From positions 1 through 64,000 of the forward strand of contig SOER01000006.1 in assembly GCA_021646405.1 (NCBI GenBank): DNA of 64,000 nt. Reading direction: 5' to 3'. Under the pieces are notes generated by a model. That model did no database searches. It was not told the origin of the DNA and saw only the letters and a list, made by a program, of their open reading frames with translations. Each line of letters starts with the position of its first letter. Within the stretch, counting starts at the first letter, position 1. Positions 16,853-26,260 of this stretch are shown piece after piece. This DNA comes from Candidatus Loosdrechtia aerotolerans. GTDB lineage: Bacteria > Planctomycetota > Brocadiia > Brocadiales > Brocadiaceae. The position numbers and the translations under genes are program-made.

Positions 16853-18097
16853 CTACAATTTGTTGAGAATAATGCTTGCATTATGCCCACCGAAGCCAAA
16901 TGAATTGGAGAGAACTTTTCTTATCTCTTTTTTACGGGCAGTATTAGGAGTAAAGTCTAATTCCGAGTATTCAGGATCAGGTGTTTCATGGTTAGTGGTT
17001 GGGGGGACAACTCCCTCTTTTATTGCCAGGGCGCAGATTATAACCTCAACACTGCCTGCAGCTCCTAATTGATGGCCCAACATGGATTTTGTAGAACTTA
17101 TCGGAATCTTAGGGGCATTTTGACCAAAAACATTTTTGATAGCCATCATTTCGATACTATCACCAACAGGGGTAGACGTAGCATGAGCATTGATATAATC
17201 GATCTCTTCCGGGTTACATTTGGCATCTCTTAAGGCGTTCATCATACATTGAGTAGCACCGCTGCCATTCTGTTCCGGCGCCGCGATGTGGTATGCATCA
17301 GAATTAAGCCCGTATCCTGCTATTTCTGCATAGATGGGTGCACCTCTTTTCTTTGCCAAATCGAGATCTTCAATAACAATAACACCTGCCCCTTCCGAGA
17401 GGACAAAACCGTCGCGATTTTTATCAAATGGCCGGCTGGCCTTTTGTGGCGCATCATTTCGCATAGAGAGGGCCTTCATAGCGCTAAAACCACCGAGGGC
17501 TAATGGGGTAATTACAGCCTCAGAGCTTCCCGTAATCATAATATCAGCATCCCCCCTCTGAATAATACGCATAGCCTCGCCTATAGCATTCAGGCCTGTT
17601 GTACATGCAGTAACCAAGGCATAATTGGGCCCTTTTAGTCCAAAACGTATTGCAATCTGGGCAGAAGCAGCGTTAACCATCAGTTTGGGAATCATAAAGG
17701 GGGATACCCGTGAAGGGCCTTTCTTAAGAAGAACAGTATGTTGAACCTCAAGTTCCTGCAAACCACCCATGCCTGAGCCAATTACAACTCCCACTCTCGT
17801 ACTGTCGCAACGGTCAAGTTTTAACCCGGCGTCCTCTATAGCATAGATAGCAGCAACTACAGCGAACTGGGTAAAACGTTCTAACCTGCGTATTTCTTTA
17901 ACATCAAACCATTTGCCTGGATCAAAACCGCTAACTTCACCACCAAAATGCACATCAAAATCAGAGGTATCAAAACAGGTAATAGGCTTAACACCGCTTT
18001 TCCCTTCACAGAGTGCTGTCCACAACTGATTTTTTTCCAATCCTAAGGGCGTAACCGCACCGAGGCCGGTAATAACAACTCTTCGCCGTTCCTGCAT
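16853..18097 (-). CDS. fabF: Beta-ketoacyl-ACP synthase II
   Basis: Condensing enzyme of type II fatty-acid synthesis, 414 residues. It elongates acyl-ACP with malonyl-ACP. Active-site Cys is in ACTTGLNAIGEA, the two His in INAHATSTPVGD and MLGHQLGAAG, and the gatekeeper FGGHN near the end. Last gene of rpmF-plsX-fabH-fabD-acpP-fabF, only 2 bases after acpP. The reductase fabG, often between fabD and acpP, is not here. Confidence 0.95.
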   Translation of the reverse strand: MQERRRVVITGLGAVTPLGLEKNQLWTALCEGKSGVKPITCFDTSDFDVHFGGEVSGFDPGKWFDVKEIRRLERFTQFAVVAAIYAIEDAGLKLDRCDSTRVGVVIGSGMGGLQELEVQHTVLLKKGPSRVSPFMIPKLMVNAASAQIAIRFGLKGPNYALVTACTTGLNAIGEAMRIIQRGDADIMITGSSEAVITPLALGGFSAMKALSMRNDAPQKASRPFDKNRDGFVLSEGAGVIVIEDLDLAKKRGAPIYAEIAGYGLNSDAYHIAAPEQNGSGATQCMMNALRDAKCNPEEIDYINAHATSTPVGDSIEMMAIKNVFGQNAPKIPISSTKSMLGHQLGAAGSVEVIICALAIKEGVVPPTTNHETPDPEYSELDFTPNTARKKEIRKVLSNSFGFGGHNASIILNKL

Positions 18098-18099
18098 CT

Positions 18100-18333
18100 C
18101 TATTTGTGTTCCTCAATATATTTAATAGCATCCCCCACCGTACGTATCTTCTCTGCATCCTCATCAGGAATATTCATATCAAAGGCATCTTCGAATTCCA
18201 TAATTAACTCTACCGTATCCAGAGAATCGGCTCCCAGATCATTAATAAAAGATGTTTCCTTTGTGACCTGTTCAGGTTTTACTCCCATTTGTTTTGTTAT
18301 AATTTCTTTTACTTTATCTTCTATTGCAGCCAC
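18100..18333 (-). CDS. acpP: Acyl carrier protein
   Basis: A 77-residue acidic four-helix protein that carries growing acyl chains on phosphopantetheine at Ser 37 in [10 protein letters not shown]. Helix II and III residues ([19 protein letters not shown]) match canonical AcpP. A good SD (AGGAGG, overlapping TAATGAACC context) lies just before ATG 18333. It sits between fabD and fabF. Confidence 0.96.
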   Translation of the reverse strand: MAAIEDKVKEIITKQMGVKPEQVTKETSFINDLGADSLDTVELIMEFEDAFDMNIPDEDAEKIRTVGDAIKYIEEHK

Positions 18334-18357
18334 GGTTCATTACCTCCTTAATTTGAA

Positions 18358-19311
18358 TTAAACCGATTTCATAAAATATTTAAAGGCCTCTACGGTATCA
18401 ATACTCATCGTTTTCTGATTAGAATCAATCCTTCGCATAAGTCCCGATAATGATTTTCCCGGACCGATTTCATAAAATTGATTAAATCCATTCTGTATGA
18501 GCATACGCATTGATTGGTGCCACCGTACAGGATTATCTAACTGTTTTGCCAGCGACGTTTTTATCTCATGAGATTCGCACATATATTCGGCGTTAACATT
18601 TGCCAGAACAGGAACTTTTGATTTTAAAACAGGGGTTAACTCAAGCTCCTGTGAGAGCTTATTACTTGCAATGCTCATCAATTCAGAATGGAACGCACCG
18701 TCTACTTTTAAGGGAATAACCATTTTTGCCCCCCGTTCCTTCGCGATGAGGGATGCTTTTTCGAGAACTCCTGTTTCACCTGAAACAACTACCTGCCCCG
18801 GACAGTTATAGTTTGCAGCAGAAATTACTCCGAAAGATCTCAACTCCTCACATATCTGTTCCACCTTTCCATCATCCAATCCAATAATAGAAACCATTCC
18901 TCCCCGAACCGAATTGCATGCCTCCTGCATAAATGTACCCCGTTTATACACCAACTTTACTGCATCATGAAAAGTCAGCGAGCCAGCGCACACATGGGCT
19001 GTGTATTCTCCGAGACTCAACCCGGCAGCGGCAGAACACCCATTGATTTGAATCGGGACATTTCTCTTTACTACCTCCAAAATCGCTAAGCTGGTTGTAA
19101 GTATGGCCGGTTGGCATATCGAAGTCATGTTTAACTCTTCTTGTTTCCCTTCAAAGCAGAGCGTAGCGATATCGAATCCCAGGACTTCATTTGCCTGATG
19201 AAACACGTCCTGTGCTTCTCTAAACTGTAAATAGAAGTCCTTACCCATCCCCACATATTGCGTACCTTGTCCAGGAAAAAGATATGCTGTCTTCTGCATG
19301 GCATTCACCAT
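18358..19311 (-). CDS. fabD: Malonyl-CoA:ACP transacylase
   Basis: Loads malonate from CoA onto ACP; 317 residues. The family start LFPGQGTQYVGMG is followed by the nucleophile motif, here GLSLGEYTA (GHSLGE in many FabDs: Leu replaces His before the Ser). The catalytic His is in VDGAFHSELM. ATG 19311 overlaps the fabH stop (ATGGTGA), showing translational coupling; ATG 19299 is an alternative start. Confidence 0.94.
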   Translation of the reverse strand: MVNAMQKTAYLFPGQGTQYVGMGKDFYLQFREAQDVFHQANEVLGFDIATLCFEGKQEELNMTSICQPAILTTSLAILEVVKRNVPIQINGCSAAAGLSLGEYTAHVCAGSLTFHDAVKLVYKRGTFMQEACNSVRGGMVSIIGLDDGKVEQICEELRSFGVISAANYNCPGQVVVSGETGVLEKASLIAKERGAKMVIPLKVDGAFHSELMSIASNKLSQELELTPVLKSKVPVLANVNAEYMCESHEIKTSLAKQLDNPVRWHQSMRMLIQNGFNQFYEIGPGKSLSGLMRRIDSNQKTMSIDTVEAFKYFMKSV

Positions 19312-20294
19312 CTAATAACTGAAGATCCCCATGTTAATCCACCACCAAAAGCCACCAGCATAACAATATCCCCCCTTTTCAAGCGCCCCTCTTTTCGCGC
19401 TTCATCGATTGCAATAGGAACAGAGGCCGAAGAAGTATTTCCGTATTTATCGATATTTACAAATGCTTTTTCCATAGGTAAACCAAGCCTTTCCATGGTT
19501 GCTTCAATAATTCTCATATTGCTTTGGTGAGGAATGATCAAATCAATATCTTCAAGTTTTAAGCTATTTTTTTCTGCCGTCTCTAAAATCAAATTTGTCA
19601 TATTATTAATCGCCAGCTTGAATACTTCTTTGCCTTTAAATTGTATATAATGTGCCCGCTGTTGAATTGTTTCGGGGGAAGAGGGATATTTTGATCCTCC
19701 TCCCGGCATAATAAGCACATCTGCTTGTGATCCATCAGCTACTAAAGTAGTCGAAAGAATTTCATGTTTTGTAGCACTTTTTTGGATAATAACAGCACCA
19801 GCACCATCTCCAAACAGTACACATGTTGAGCGGTCTTTATAATCGGTAATTTTCGATAAACATTCAGCACCAACTACCAAAACGGTTTTTCCAGCCCCGG
19901 AGTTTACAAAGCTCTCTCCAATCGCTAATGCATAAATAAATCCGCTGCATGCAGCCAAGATATCAAATGCACCCGCCTTCGGTGTTCCTAATTTATGTTG
20001 CAAATAACACGAGGTTGCGGGAAAGATATGATCGGGTGTAATGGTAGAGGTAATAATCATATCTATATCCTGTGCTGATACCCCGGCATCTTCCATTGCC
20101 CTTAACGATGCCTGAACACCGAGATCTGATGTTATAACACCATCATCAACGATACGGCGCTCCCGAATACCTGTTCGCTGAACAATCCATTCATTACTGG
20201 TATCAATCATCTTTTCCAAATCATAATTTGATAAAATTTTATTTGGCAGATATGAGCCTATGCCTGTGATTGAAGCCCTGTGATTATGTTGCAT
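19305..20294 (-). CDS. fabH: Beta-ketoacyl-ACP synthase III
   Basis: Starts fatty-acid synthesis by condensing an acyl-CoA primer with malonyl-ACP; 329 residues. The catalytic triad is visible: Cys in LAACSGFIYAL, His in IPHQSNMRI and Asn in KYGNTSSAS. The N-terminus ITGIGSYLPNKILSN is typical. It follows plsX by 44 bases and overlaps fabD. Confidence 0.95.
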   Translation of the reverse strand: MQHNHRASITGIGSYLPNKILSNYDLEKMIDTSNEWIVQRTGIRERRIVDDGVITSDLGVQASLRAMEDAGVSAQDIDMIITSTITPDHIFPATSCYLQHKLGTPKAGAFDILAACSGFIYALAIGESFVNSGAGKTVLVVGAECLSKITDYKDRSTCVLFGDGAGAVIIQKSATKHEILSTTLVADGSQADVLIMPGGGSKYPSSPETIQQRAHYIQFKGKEVFKLAINNMTNLILETAEKNSLKLEDIDLIIPHQSNMRIIEATMERLGLPMEKAFVNIDKYGNTSSASVPIAIDEARKEGRLKRGDIVMLVAFGGGLTWGSSVIRW

Positions 20295-20338
20295 GTATAA
20301 TTTTCATTACCTGAGGAGATTAATAGGTAGCAAGTTAA

Positions 20339-21358
20339 TTAAGCCACATTTGCTGAAAGTACACTTGTCTTTTCAACTTCAGAGATAATATGCTCATTGA
20401 TGTTATTTTTTGCTAACGTAAGCGCAACTTTTATAGCATTTTGGATAGCTTTAGAATCAGATCTGCCATGACATATGATGCATATACCATTAACTCCCAG
20501 CAAGGGAACACCACCATATTCCGCAAAATCGACTTTAGCCTTTAATGGTTCAAACGCTGACCTACATAATAGGAGACCCAGTTTTGCCCAAAAACTCTTC
20601 TTTGCTTCTGCTTTAATTGTTGACAGGAGACCCATGGAGAGCCCTTCTGCAAACTTCAACAAAATATTTCCAATAAAACCCTCACATATAACTACATCAG
20701 CTTTATCATCAAATATTTCACGACCCTCTACATTCCCGATAAAATTTAAATTTGAGCCAGAAAGAAGAATAAAGGCCTCTTTCGCCAGATCGTTTCCTTT
20801 TACATCTTCTTCTCCAATGTTGAGAAGCCCGACCTTCGGATTTCCTATACCAAACATGTGCCTGCTAAAAACGGTAGCCATAATCCCGTACTGGAGAAGA
20901 TGGATGGATTTACAGGCGATGTTTGCGCCAACATCAATAATCAGACATGTCCCGTTTCGCGTAGGAAACGTAGCGATGATACCCGGACGCCGGATACCTT
21001 TCAATGTCCGCAAGTACATTGTCGATGCTGCAACCGTTGCACCCGTATGCCCTGCACTCACTATAGCAACGGCCTCTCCCTTTGCTACAAGCTCTGCACT
21101 CCGGGTAACAGATGAATTAATTTTTTCACGTATGGAACATGTTGCAGGATCATTCATCTTAACTACTTGAGATGCATGATGGATGGTAATATTTCCCGGG
21201 ACCACTTTATAATGATCCAGCTCGCGTTGTATAACATTCGCATCGCCAACTAAAATGACACCATCGTCCTGCATTTCCCGGGCTGCCAAAACCGATCCCT
21301 TGATAATTTCATAAGGGGCCTTATCTCCCCCCATTGCGTCTACTGCGACTCTCATCAA
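20339..21358 (-). CDS. plsX: Phosphate acyltransferase PlsX
   Basis: Makes acyl-phosphate from acyl-ACP for phosphatidic acid synthesis; 339 residues. The N-terminus RVAVDAMGGDKAP is diagnostic, as is the SAGHTGATVAAS segment. It starts 5 bases after the rpmF stop, the classic rpmF-plsX arrangement linking ribosome and lipid synthesis. Confidence 0.95.
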   Translation of the reverse strand: MMRVAVDAMGGDKAPYEIIKGSVLAAREMQDDGVILVGDANVIQRELDHYKVVPGNITIHHASQVVKMNDPATCSIREKINSSVTRSAELVAKGEAVAIVSAGHTGATVAASTMYLRTLKGIRRPGIIATFPTRNGTCLIIDVGANIACKSIHLLQYGIMATVFSRHMFGIGNPKVGLLNIGEEDVKGNDLAKEAFILLSGSNLNFIGNVEGREIFDDKADVVICEGFIGNILLKFAEGLSMGLLSTIKAEAKKSFWAKLGLLLCRSAFEPLKAKVDFAEYGGVPLLGVNGICIICHGRSDSKAIQNAIKVALTLAKNNINEHIISEVEKTSVLSANVA

Positions 21359-21363
21359 ATTTT

Positions 21364-21591
21364 TTACCTTTCAACAGTAATAACCTGTTTACCTCGGTAA
21401 TATCCGCAATTATGACAAACGGTATGCGGTTGATTTACCTGTTTACAATGGGAACAGATATATCGTTTTGAACGTATACCAGCGCCTTTTTCTAGGTTTT
21501 CAGCTAGCGGGATAACAGGAGGAGTCAGTTTATCATGTGTGCGTCTTTTACGGGTTCTTGAGTTCGAAAACCTTCTTTTTGGATTTGGCAT
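21364..21591 (-). CDS. rpmF: 50S ribosomal protein L32
   Basis: A 75-residue L32 with the basic N-terminus MPNPKRRFSNSRTRKRR and a zinc ribbon (CSHC ... CHNC). The family has about 55-60 residues; the extra length is an internal linker. First gene of the lipid operon. Its ATG is preceded by GAGGTG and, 30 bases further up, by a strong terminator hairpin, so its expression is probably controlled at the leader. Confidence 0.93.
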   Translation of the reverse strand: MPNPKRRFSNSRTRKRRTHDKLTPPVIPLAENLEKGAGIRSKRYICSHCKQVNQPHTVCHNCGYYRGKQVITVER

Positions 21592-21614
21592 GTATCACCT
21601 CTATAAAAATTACT

Positions 21615-21683
21615 TATTCAAAAAAAGAAGTATTGGGAAGATGTTCAGGAATAGAGATATTATTAAGAGCTTCCCAATACTTC
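21615..21683 (-). terminator. Intrinsic terminator in the rpmF leader / after alaS
   Basis: On the minus strand, GAAGTATTGGGAAG (21683-21670) pairs perfectly over 14 bases with CTTCCCAATACTTC (21640-21627), and seven T follow at 21626-21620. It lies downstream of alaS and only 36 bases upstream of the rpmF ATG, but after a promoter at 21772-21745. It can act as an alaS terminator, and for transcripts from that promoter it acts as an attenuator. Confidence 0.75.
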
Positions 21684-21744
21684 ATCGCAATTCCCAGAGT
21701 AAAATTCCCCTGTTTTAGTTGAACTTACCTTTTGAATCAAAAAA

Positions 21745-21772
21745 TTCTATATAGATATACCACTATTGTCAA
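21745..21772 (-). promoter_or_regulatory. Sigma70-type promoter for rpmF-plsX-fab
   Basis: The minus strand reads TTGACA (21772-21767), a 16-base spacer and TATAGA (21750-21745). It lies between alaS and rpmF and points to rpmF, giving a leader of about 140-150 bases that contains the terminator hairpin. Confidence 0.6.
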
Positions 21773-21826
21773 GGAAAAACTCCGACAATGGTGTGTGTGT
21801 CTTCTCTTGAAAACCGGTAAATAGCG

Positions 21827-24496
21827 CTAACATACATTAGCGTACTTTTCCTGAACTTGCTTGCTCAGCAACTCCTCAGCAAAGGCGAGGGCATCATCTA
21901 ATTTCTCTACCCGCTGTCCTCCTGCCTGTGACATATCAGGCCTGCCACCTCCTCCGCCACCAATCAACTTTGCCACTTCTTTTGAGATGTTCCCCGCATG
22001 AATACCACATTTAACCAAATTGGAGGTTATTGTAGTAATGATGGTAGCCCGTCCATTTTGCGCTGCCCCCAGTACAATTGCCATATCTTTATCTGATTTC
22101 ATCAACATATCAGCTGTTTTTCGCAAATCGTCTACAGTTACATCTTCCAGTTTTTTTGTGATTATCCTTACACCTGAAACCACTTTGGCATCCTGGATAA
22201 GAGAACGTATCTTACTCTGCAGCACGTATTGTTTTAATTTGCCGATCTCTTTCTGGAAATTTTTTAATTCATTGATACTGTCCTGTATTTTCGCAATGAG
22301 TTTCTCCTCATTTGTATTCAGGATTTCACAAACGTGTTGAATGATCTCTTCTTTTTCCCTATCCCTCTTCAATGCAGCCATACCGGTAATTGCTTCGATA
22401 CGTCTAATTCCTGCTGCAATGGAAGATTCGCCCGTAATCCGAAACAACCCAATCGCTCCTGTACTGTTTACGTGAGTTCCGCCGCAGAGCTCTTTACTGA
22501 GATCTCCAATGGAGACCATTCTGACAGTCTCACCATACTTTTCTCCGAAAAGAGCTAAAGCACCGGCATTTTTTGCCTGTTGAAGGGTTAATTCTTTTGC
22601 TGTTACATGGATATTCTCTAAAATCTTCTCATTCACGAGGTCTTCAATTCGTAGTATTTCTTCTCTTGTTAAACCGGAGAAGTGATGAAAATCAAAGCGT
22701 AATCGGTCTGGAGTTACCAGGGAACCGGCCTGTTCTGCATGTTGGCCTACCACTTTTCGCAGGGCATAGTGCAGAATGTGGGTTACGGAATGATTTTTAC
22801 GGATAGAATTTCTCCGTTCAATATCAATTTTTGCATCGACCAAACTCCCATTCTTTAGCTCCCCCGTTATTACCTTTCCTCTATGCAGGATAAAATCATG
22901 ATTTTTTTTTGTATCAGAGACATGAAAAAGGTTACCATTTGATTCTAAAACACCGGTATCACCCACTTGTCCGCCAGACTCACCATAAAAAGGTGTTTTA
23001 TCCAGAATTACCGTTGCCTCTTCTCCCGTACTGATTCTATCGACAAGCTGGTTATTCTGGACAATGGCAATTATTTTGCCTTCACAGGTATGTTGATCAT
23101 AGCCGAGAAATATAGAACCTTTGGAGATATCTTTAATTTTACTGAGCGGACCAGTATCAAAGACTTGTCCCCTCATATGAGAAGCCGCCCTTGCTTGTAA
23201 TCGTTGCTTTTTCAGTTCTTCTTCAAATCCTACGGTATCGACGGCAAACCCTTTCTCGCTGAGAATTGCTTCTGTCATATCCAAAGGGAAGCCATAGGTG
23301 TCGTAAAGTTTAAAAGCCTCTCTACCAGAAAGGACACTTTCTCTGTTTTTCTGCAAGGTTTTCATAAACTCTTCCAGTATAAGTGTACCCTGTTCCAGCG
23401 TTTCATGAAATTTATCCTCTTCATTTTTTATTATTCGCGCAATGTTTTCTTCCCGCTGTTTCAGATCAGGATAATAATCCTTCATCACATTACTGATAAC
23501 AGGTATTAATGTATATAAAAAACTATCTTTTACACCCAGTTGTGTGCCATCTCGTATAGCCCGCCTCAATAGTCGCCTTATAACATATCCACGGCCCTCA
23601 TTACCCGGCAGAACACCATCAGATATGCAAAACACACAGGCTTTTATATGATCTGCAATACGCCGCATGAGGACAGCGTTTCCATTGTTGTGAACACGAT
23701 AATTTAATTGTGTAATATCCTCTATGCATTTGATAATCGGGATAAAGATATCAATATCGAAATTCGTCTGTACTCCCTGCATAACTCGCGCCATTCTCTC
23801 TAATCCCATGCCGGTATCTACATTCCTATGGGGCAACGGTTCCAGCTTACCACCTTCCTTCCGTTCATATTGGGTAAAGACGAGGTTCCATATTTCTACA
23901 AATCGATCACAATCACATGCGGGTTCGCATGCCTTTCGCCCGCAACCAACACCCTCCCCCTGATCAAAAAATATCTCAGAGCACGGACCGCAAGGACCAT
24001 TAGGACCCAACTTTGGGGCATTTGATGGCCAGAAGTTATCTTTTTCACCGTATTGATAAATTCTCGGTTCAGGTATATGAATATATTTTTCCCATATTTC
24101 ATGCGATTCCTGATCATTTTTGTAGACACTTATACAAAGACGTTCTTCTGAGATCTTTAACTCTTGTACCAGAAATTCCCAGGCCCATTCAATCGTCTCC
24201 TTCTTAAAGTAATCACCGAAAGAGAAGTTTCCTAGCATTTCGAAAAACGTGTGATGGGAGGGCGTCTTTCCTACGGTATCAATATCCCCTGTACGGAGAC
24301 ATTTTTGACAGGTAGTAGCCTTTTTAAAACCTAAATTCCCTTTCCCCAGGAACATGTCTTTAAACTGATTCATTCCTGCGCCAGTAAAGAGAAGCGTAGG
24401 GTCGTTTTGTGGAACAAGGGAGTCACCAGACCAAATAACGTGGGATTTCTTCTCGAAAAATTTCAGGAATCTCGTGCGAATCTCGTTTGTCTTCAT
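21827..24496 (-). CDS. alaS: Alanyl-tRNA synthetase
   Basis: Charges tRNA-Ala; 889 residues, full length. The N-terminal class II catalytic domain starts with the IRTRFLKFFEKK segment and has FTGAGMNQFKDMFLG. The editing domain carries the zinc ligands HSVTHILHYAL and CGGTHVNSTG, and the C-terminal DHHA1 domain ends near the Gly-rich GGGGGGRPDMSQAGG. Last gene of gltX-thpR-recA-alaS, 54 bases after recA. Confidence 0.96.
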   Translation of the reverse strand: MKTNEIRTRFLKFFEKKSHVIWSGDSLVPQNDPTLLFTGAGMNQFKDMFLGKGNLGFKKATTCQKCLRTGDIDTVGKTPSHHTFFEMLGNFSFGDYFKKETIEWAWEFLVQELKISEERLCISVYKNDQESHEIWEKYIHIPEPRIYQYGEKDNFWPSNAPKLGPNGPCGPCSEIFFDQGEGVGCGRKACEPACDCDRFVEIWNLVFTQYERKEGGKLEPLPHRNVDTGMGLERMARVMQGVQTNFDIDIFIPIIKCIEDITQLNYRVHNNGNAVLMRRIADHIKACVFCISDGVLPGNEGRGYVIRRLLRRAIRDGTQLGVKDSFLYTLIPVISNVMKDYYPDLKQREENIARIIKNEEDKFHETLEQGTLILEEFMKTLQKNRESVLSGREAFKLYDTYGFPLDMTEAILSEKGFAVDTVGFEEELKKQRLQARAASHMRGQVFDTGPLSKIKDISKGSIFLGYDQHTCEGKIIAIVQNNQLVDRISTGEEATVILDKTPFYGESGGQVGDTGVLESNGNLFHVSDTKKNHDFILHRGKVITGELKNGSLVDAKIDIERRNSIRKNHSVTHILHYALRKVVGQHAEQAGSLVTPDRLRFDFHHFSGLTREEILRIEDLVNEKILENIHVTAKELTLQQAKNAGALALFGEKYGETVRMVSIGDLSKELCGGTHVNSTGAIGLFRITGESSIAAGIRRIEAITGMAALKRDREKEEIIQHVCEILNTNEEKLIAKIQDSINELKNFQKEIGKLKQYVLQSKIRSLIQDAKVVSGVRIITKKLEDVTVDDLRKTADMLMKSDKDMAIVLGAAQNGRATIITTITSNLVKCGIHAGNISKEVAKLIGGGGGGRPDMSQAGGQRVEKLDDALAFAEELLSKQVQEKYANVC

Positions 24497-24550
24497 AATT
24501 GATAACGAATTATTTTTCCACTATTCTTAAAAGAGGACCTTGCTTGCTTT

Positions 24551-25597
24551 CTATTCAGAATCTTCTTCAGAATTCTTCTCTGTTCCTATCCCAGGCTTTA
24601 TCTTTCTCAGAATAGCCTGTTCAATTTCACTCTTTAATTCAGGGTTTTCTTCTAAAAATTGTTTAGAGTTTTCTCTTCCCTGCCCTAATCGTGTTTCACG
24701 GTAAGAATACCAGGTACCGGATTTTTCTACAATCTGATGTTCGACACCGAGATCTATGATATCACCTGAGCGGGATATCCCTGTATTGTATATAATGTCA
24801 AATTCTGCCTTTTTAAACGGGGCAGCAACCTTGTTTTTTGCAATGGTAGCGCGAACCCGATTTCCAATTATTCCGTCACCATCTTTTATACTGCCAATTT
24901 TTCGAATGTCGATACGCACTGAGGAATAAAATTTTAATGCCCTGCCACCGGGTGTTGTCTCAGGATTTCCCCCATACATCATACCAATTTTTTCCCTGAT
25001 CTGGTTTATAAAGATAATGCTTGTTTGTGATTTTGAAATACAGCCCGCCAGTTTACGTAATGCTTGTGACATAAGCCTTGCTTGCAATCCTATATGTGAA
25101 TCACCCATTTCTCCCTCAATTTCTGCACGGGGAACGAGGGCTGCAACAGAGTCTATCACAACAACATCTACCGCATTACTTCTTACTAATAATTCCGTGA
25201 TTTCAAGTGCCTGTTCACCTGTATCCGGCTGGTTAACCATAAGGTTGTCTAAATCTACTCCTAACTTCTTCGCATAGTCAGGATCCAGGGCATGTTCGGC
25301 ATCAATAAATGCAGCCATACCGCCATCTTTCTGAGCGCTGGCAATAATATGAAGTGTAAGAGTCGTTTTACCCGAAGATTCCGGCCCAAAAATTTCTACA
25401 ATCCTTCCCCGGGGAATGCCGCCAACACCCAATGCTATATCCAGAGACAACGCACCTGTCGAGATTATGGGGACATCTACCTTTGTATCGCCTCCCAGTC
25501 TCATTATCGTCCCTTTTCCATATTGTTTCTCAATATGTGAAATTGCCCTGTCCAAAGCCTGTTGTCGTTTTTCTTTTTCTCCTTCTGTTTTGACCAT
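24551..25597 (-). CDS. recA: Recombinase RecA
   Basis: ATP-dependent strand-exchange protein, 348 residues. It has Walker [10 protein letters not shown], Walker [11 protein letters not shown], the [11 protein letters not shown]2-region motif and an acidic tail (EKNSEEDSE). It probably works with the DprA encoded in this window during DNA uptake and repair. Located between thpR and alaS. Confidence 0.97.
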   Translation of the reverse strand: MVKTEGEKEKRQQALDRAISHIEKQYGKGTIMRLGGDTKVDVPIISTGALSLDIALGVGGIPRGRIVEIFGPESSGKTTLTLHIIASAQKDGGMAAFIDAEHALDPDYAKKLGVDLDNLMVNQPDTGEQALEITELLVRSNAVDVVVIDSVAALVPRAEIEGEMGDSHIGLQARLMSQALRKLAGCISKSQTSIIFINQIREKIGMMYGGNPETTPGGRALKFYSSVRIDIRKIGSIKDGDGIIGNRVRATIAKNKVAAPFKKAEFDIIYNTGISRSGDIIDLGVEHQIVEKSGTWYSYRETRLGQGRENSKQFLEENPELKSEIEQAILRKIKPGIGTEKNSEEDSE

Positions 25598-25630
25598 AGT
25601 AAAATACTCTATAAAAAGTTATATGTTGTG

Positions 25631-26194
25631 TTAAATTAAATGAATACTGTTTAGCCTCATATACAGAGGTCCGCTTCGCGACAAGATGCTTTCCATAAGA
25701 GCCACCTGGTTTACCTGTTCCAGCCCAAAATTAAATCCATGATACGCATGTAAGGTTTCTAAAAGTTTTCTTACGTTCCTTCGTGTCTTTATACGCCCTA
25801 CGGTGAGGTGTGCCTCAAAGGGTCTGTTCTCGTGTTTCACACCTAATGCCATTAATTGACTGTCGAGCCTTTCATGAATTTTTGTTAAAACCCTTTCAGA
25901 ATCTATGGTATCAACAAAAATAACCCGTGGGTTTTTTTCTGTCGGAAAAACACCTACACCTATATAACTAAGGTCAAACGGGTGTATATCGGTTACAGAA
26001 TTTTTTATTATACGAACAATAGCATCCACTTTCTCTTTATCAACGGAACCAATAAATTTTAGCGTGATATGAAAATTCTCTGGTGCTACCCAACCGACGT
26101 CTATATCTGCACTCTTAAGCCGATCCTGGAACTCTGTGAGTTTCCTCCGGGTGTCCTCTGTAATCTCTACTGCGATAAATAGCCGTACATTCAT
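25631..26194 (-). CDS. thpR: RNA 2',3'-cyclic phosphodiesterase
   Basis: A 187-residue member of the 2H phosphoesterase family. The two catalytic HxTx motifs are HITL (in ENFHITLKFIG) and HLTV (in FEAHLTVGRIK). The enzyme opens 2',3'-cyclic phosphates in RNA. The position just before recA is common for this gene family. It starts 66 bases after gltX. Confidence 0.9.
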   Translation of the reverse strand: MNVRLFIAVEITEDTRRKLTEFQDRLKSADIDVGWVAPENFHITLKFIGSVDKEKVDAIVRIIKNSVTDIHPFDLSYIGVGVFPTEKNPRVIFVDTIDSERVLTKIHERLDSQLMALGVKHENRPFEAHLTVGRIKTRRNVRKLLETLHAYHGFNFGLEQVNQVALMESILSRSGPLYMRLNSIHLI

Positions 26195-26260
26195 ACCCTT
26201 GTGTGCCCGTTAGACTTTTTATTTTGGCAGGAGTTATGGTATAAAAGTACGTTCGCCCTG

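Noticed and set aside
16787-16903. 38-codon plus-strand frame with a GGAAGG at SD distance
   Set aside because: It runs 51 bases into the 3' end of fabF on the other strand and has no recognisable family; a chance frame is more likely.
20475-21170. 231-codon open frame antisense to plsX
   Set aside because: Ser/Pro/Arg-rich composition typical of a shadow frame; plsX on the other strand is fully conserved.
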